The notes beneath the pieces are model-generated. The model saw nothing but the letters and a program-made list of their open reading frames with translations. It was not told the DNA's origin and made no database searches. DNA of 5,556 bases. It comes from an uncultured Methanobrevibacter sp. GTDB taxonomy: Archaea > Methanobacteriota > Methanobacteria > Methanobacteriales > Methanobacteriaceae. Each line of letters starts with the position of its first letter. Positions within the stretch are counted from its first letter, which is position 1. Shown here piece after piece: positions 4,829 through 5,556 of the stretch. The position numbers and the translations under genes are program-made. The stretch is from the NCBI RefSeq assembly GCF_937906425.1, contig NZ_CALCYR010000176.1, positions 1-5,556 on the forward strand, written 5' to 3'.

Positions 4829-5455
4829 ATGAAAGTATTTAAGTTAAGCCCAGAAAATCCAGACATTGATTTAATCAATGAAGCCATCGATATCATGGCT
4901 TGCGGAGGGATAATTTTATATCCTACCGATACCGTTTATGGATTGGGAGCAAATATTTTCAATAATGATGCCGTAAAGAAAATTTATGAAATAAAGCAGA
5001 GGGATTCTTCCAAACCGATTTCCGTTTTGGTAAGGGATATGGAAAGTATGGAGCTCATTGCTCACTTGAATAAAAACTCTCGTCAGACTCTTAATCAATG
5101 GCTTCCCGGACCTTTCACTTTTATTCTAAATAAAAGAAAAATTGTTTCGCCCTTTGTTAGTTCAAGCACTAAGGTAGGTGTTAGGATACCTGATTATCCA
5201 ATTGCAAGGCAACTTGCTTCCATATTTCCAATTACAACAACCAGTGCAAACATTGCAGGTGAAGACACATTCTCCAATCCTAAAGACATTTTAAGGCAAA
5301 TTGGGGATGAAATCGATTTGGTGATTGATGTTGGGGAATTGGACAAGAATCAGGCTTCCACTGTAATTGATTTAAGCTCTTCTAATCCTACTCTTGTTAG
5401 GAAAGGTTTTATTGGAGAAGATTTTAATTCATTAAAAGAAAACCTTGATATTTAA
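4829..5455 (+). CDS. tsaC: L-threonylcarbamoyladenylate synthase (Sua5/YrdC/TsaC family)
   Basis: This cytoplasmic enzyme makes threonylcarbamoyl-AMP from threonine, bicarbonate and ATP, the first step of the t6A modification at position 37 of ANN-decoding tRNAs; in archaea the product is used by the Kae1/KEOPS complex, not encoded here. The 208-residue protein is a complete YrdC domain: YPTDTVYGLG at 31-40, the K56-x-R58 and K62-P63 nucleotide-binding region, PGPFTFIL at 93-100, GVRIP at 117-121, TSAN at 138-141, and the closing STVIDL and RKG at 177-193. There is no Sua5-type C-terminal domain, so it is the short TsaC-like form. A GTG at 4811 in frame would add six residues (MKKCVF). I prefer the ATG at 4829 because MKVFKLSPEN fits the usual family N-terminus; neither start has a clear Shine-Dalgarno. 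It is transcribed divergently from the lipid synthase gene, which also argues that the gene stands at the head of its own transcript. Confidence 0.93.
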   Translation: MKVFKLSPENPDIDLINEAIDIMACGGIILYPTDTVYGLGANIFNNDAVKKIYEIKQRDSSKPISVLVRDMESMELIAHLNKNSRQTLNQWLPGPFTFILNKRKIVSPFVSSSTKVGVRIPDYPIARQLASIFPITTTSANIAGEDTFSNPKDILRQIGDEIDLVIDVGELDKNQASTVIDLSSSNPTLVRKGFIGEDFNSLKENLDI

Positions 5456-5460
5456 TATTA

Positions 5461-5475
5461 TAGTTTTGAAAACTA
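5461..5475 (+). terminator. Weak hairpin after tsaC
   Basis: TAGTTTTGAAAACTA is a perfect dyad centred on one G, six bases after the tsaC stop codon. A stable loop would leave about five pairs, and no T-run follows, so termination here is uncertain. The rest of the window, to 5556, is AAT-rich with no gene. Confidence 0.3.
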
Positions 5476-5556
5476 ATTATATTGAAAAAAATTATGGGAA
5501 ATTATGCTAAAATAATAATGAAATATAATAAAATAATAATTAAATAATAATAAATC

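Noticed and set aside
4916..5098. A 60-codon minus-strand frame inside tsaC
   Set aside because: It is opposite conserved YrdC motifs, so it is a shadow of that gene.
5476..5556. Start of a further gene at the right edge
   Set aside because: The only ATG frames there are short, made of Asn/Lys/Ile codons from AAT repeats, and soon closed by stops.

Overview
The window looks like chromosomal DNA from a methanogenic archaeon of the order Methanobacteriales, most likely Methanobrevibacter or a close relative. Four things point there. The DNA is extremely AT-rich, with spacers made almost only of A and T. There is a large secreted adhesin-like protein that combines a parallel beta-helix with Ig-like repeats. 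A membrane enzyme has the signature of archaetidylinositol phosphate synthase. Finally, TATA-box promoters and T-rich termination regions replace bacterial -35/-10 elements. The genus is inferred from gene content, not from a marker gene.

Layout: positions 1-193 are non-coding and hold a strong palindromic terminator. Positions 194-2665 (minus) encode an adhesin-like surface protein of 823 residues: signal peptide, acidic repeat-built stalk, beta-helix, and two lysine-rich Ig-like domains. Positions 2666-3035 are non-coding, with the adhesin promoter and two inverted repeats at the right and a repeated T-rich (on the minus strand) terminator region at the left. Positions 3036-3227 (minus) encode a 63-residue protein with a SAP-like helix-loop-helix pattern. 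Positions 3500-3742 (minus) encode an 80-residue DUF357 protein. Positions 3743-4043 are a low-complexity spacer with a tandem duplication of about 57 bp. Positions 4044-4640 (minus) encode a CDP-alcohol phosphotransferase of the archaetidylinositol phosphate synthase type. Positions 4641-4828 are a divergent promoter region carrying a duplicated block with a 14-bp dyad. Positions 4829-5455 (plus) encode the threonylcarbamoyl-AMP synthase that starts tRNA t6A synthesis. The remaining 101 bases are AT-rich and non-coding.

The genes do not form one pathway. The two right-hand genes are housekeeping functions (membrane lipid headgroups and tRNA modification), transcribed divergently from a shared region. 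The two small genes appear to be single units, each with its own ribosome binding site. The adhesin belongs to the cell-surface repertoire. I see no mobile element, CRISPR array, tRNA, rRNA or defence system. The most notable unexplained structure is regulatory: a paired dyad in the divergent promoter, a recurring ATTCTAAAA motif upstream of four of the five genes, and local tandem duplications in three of the four main intergenic regions.
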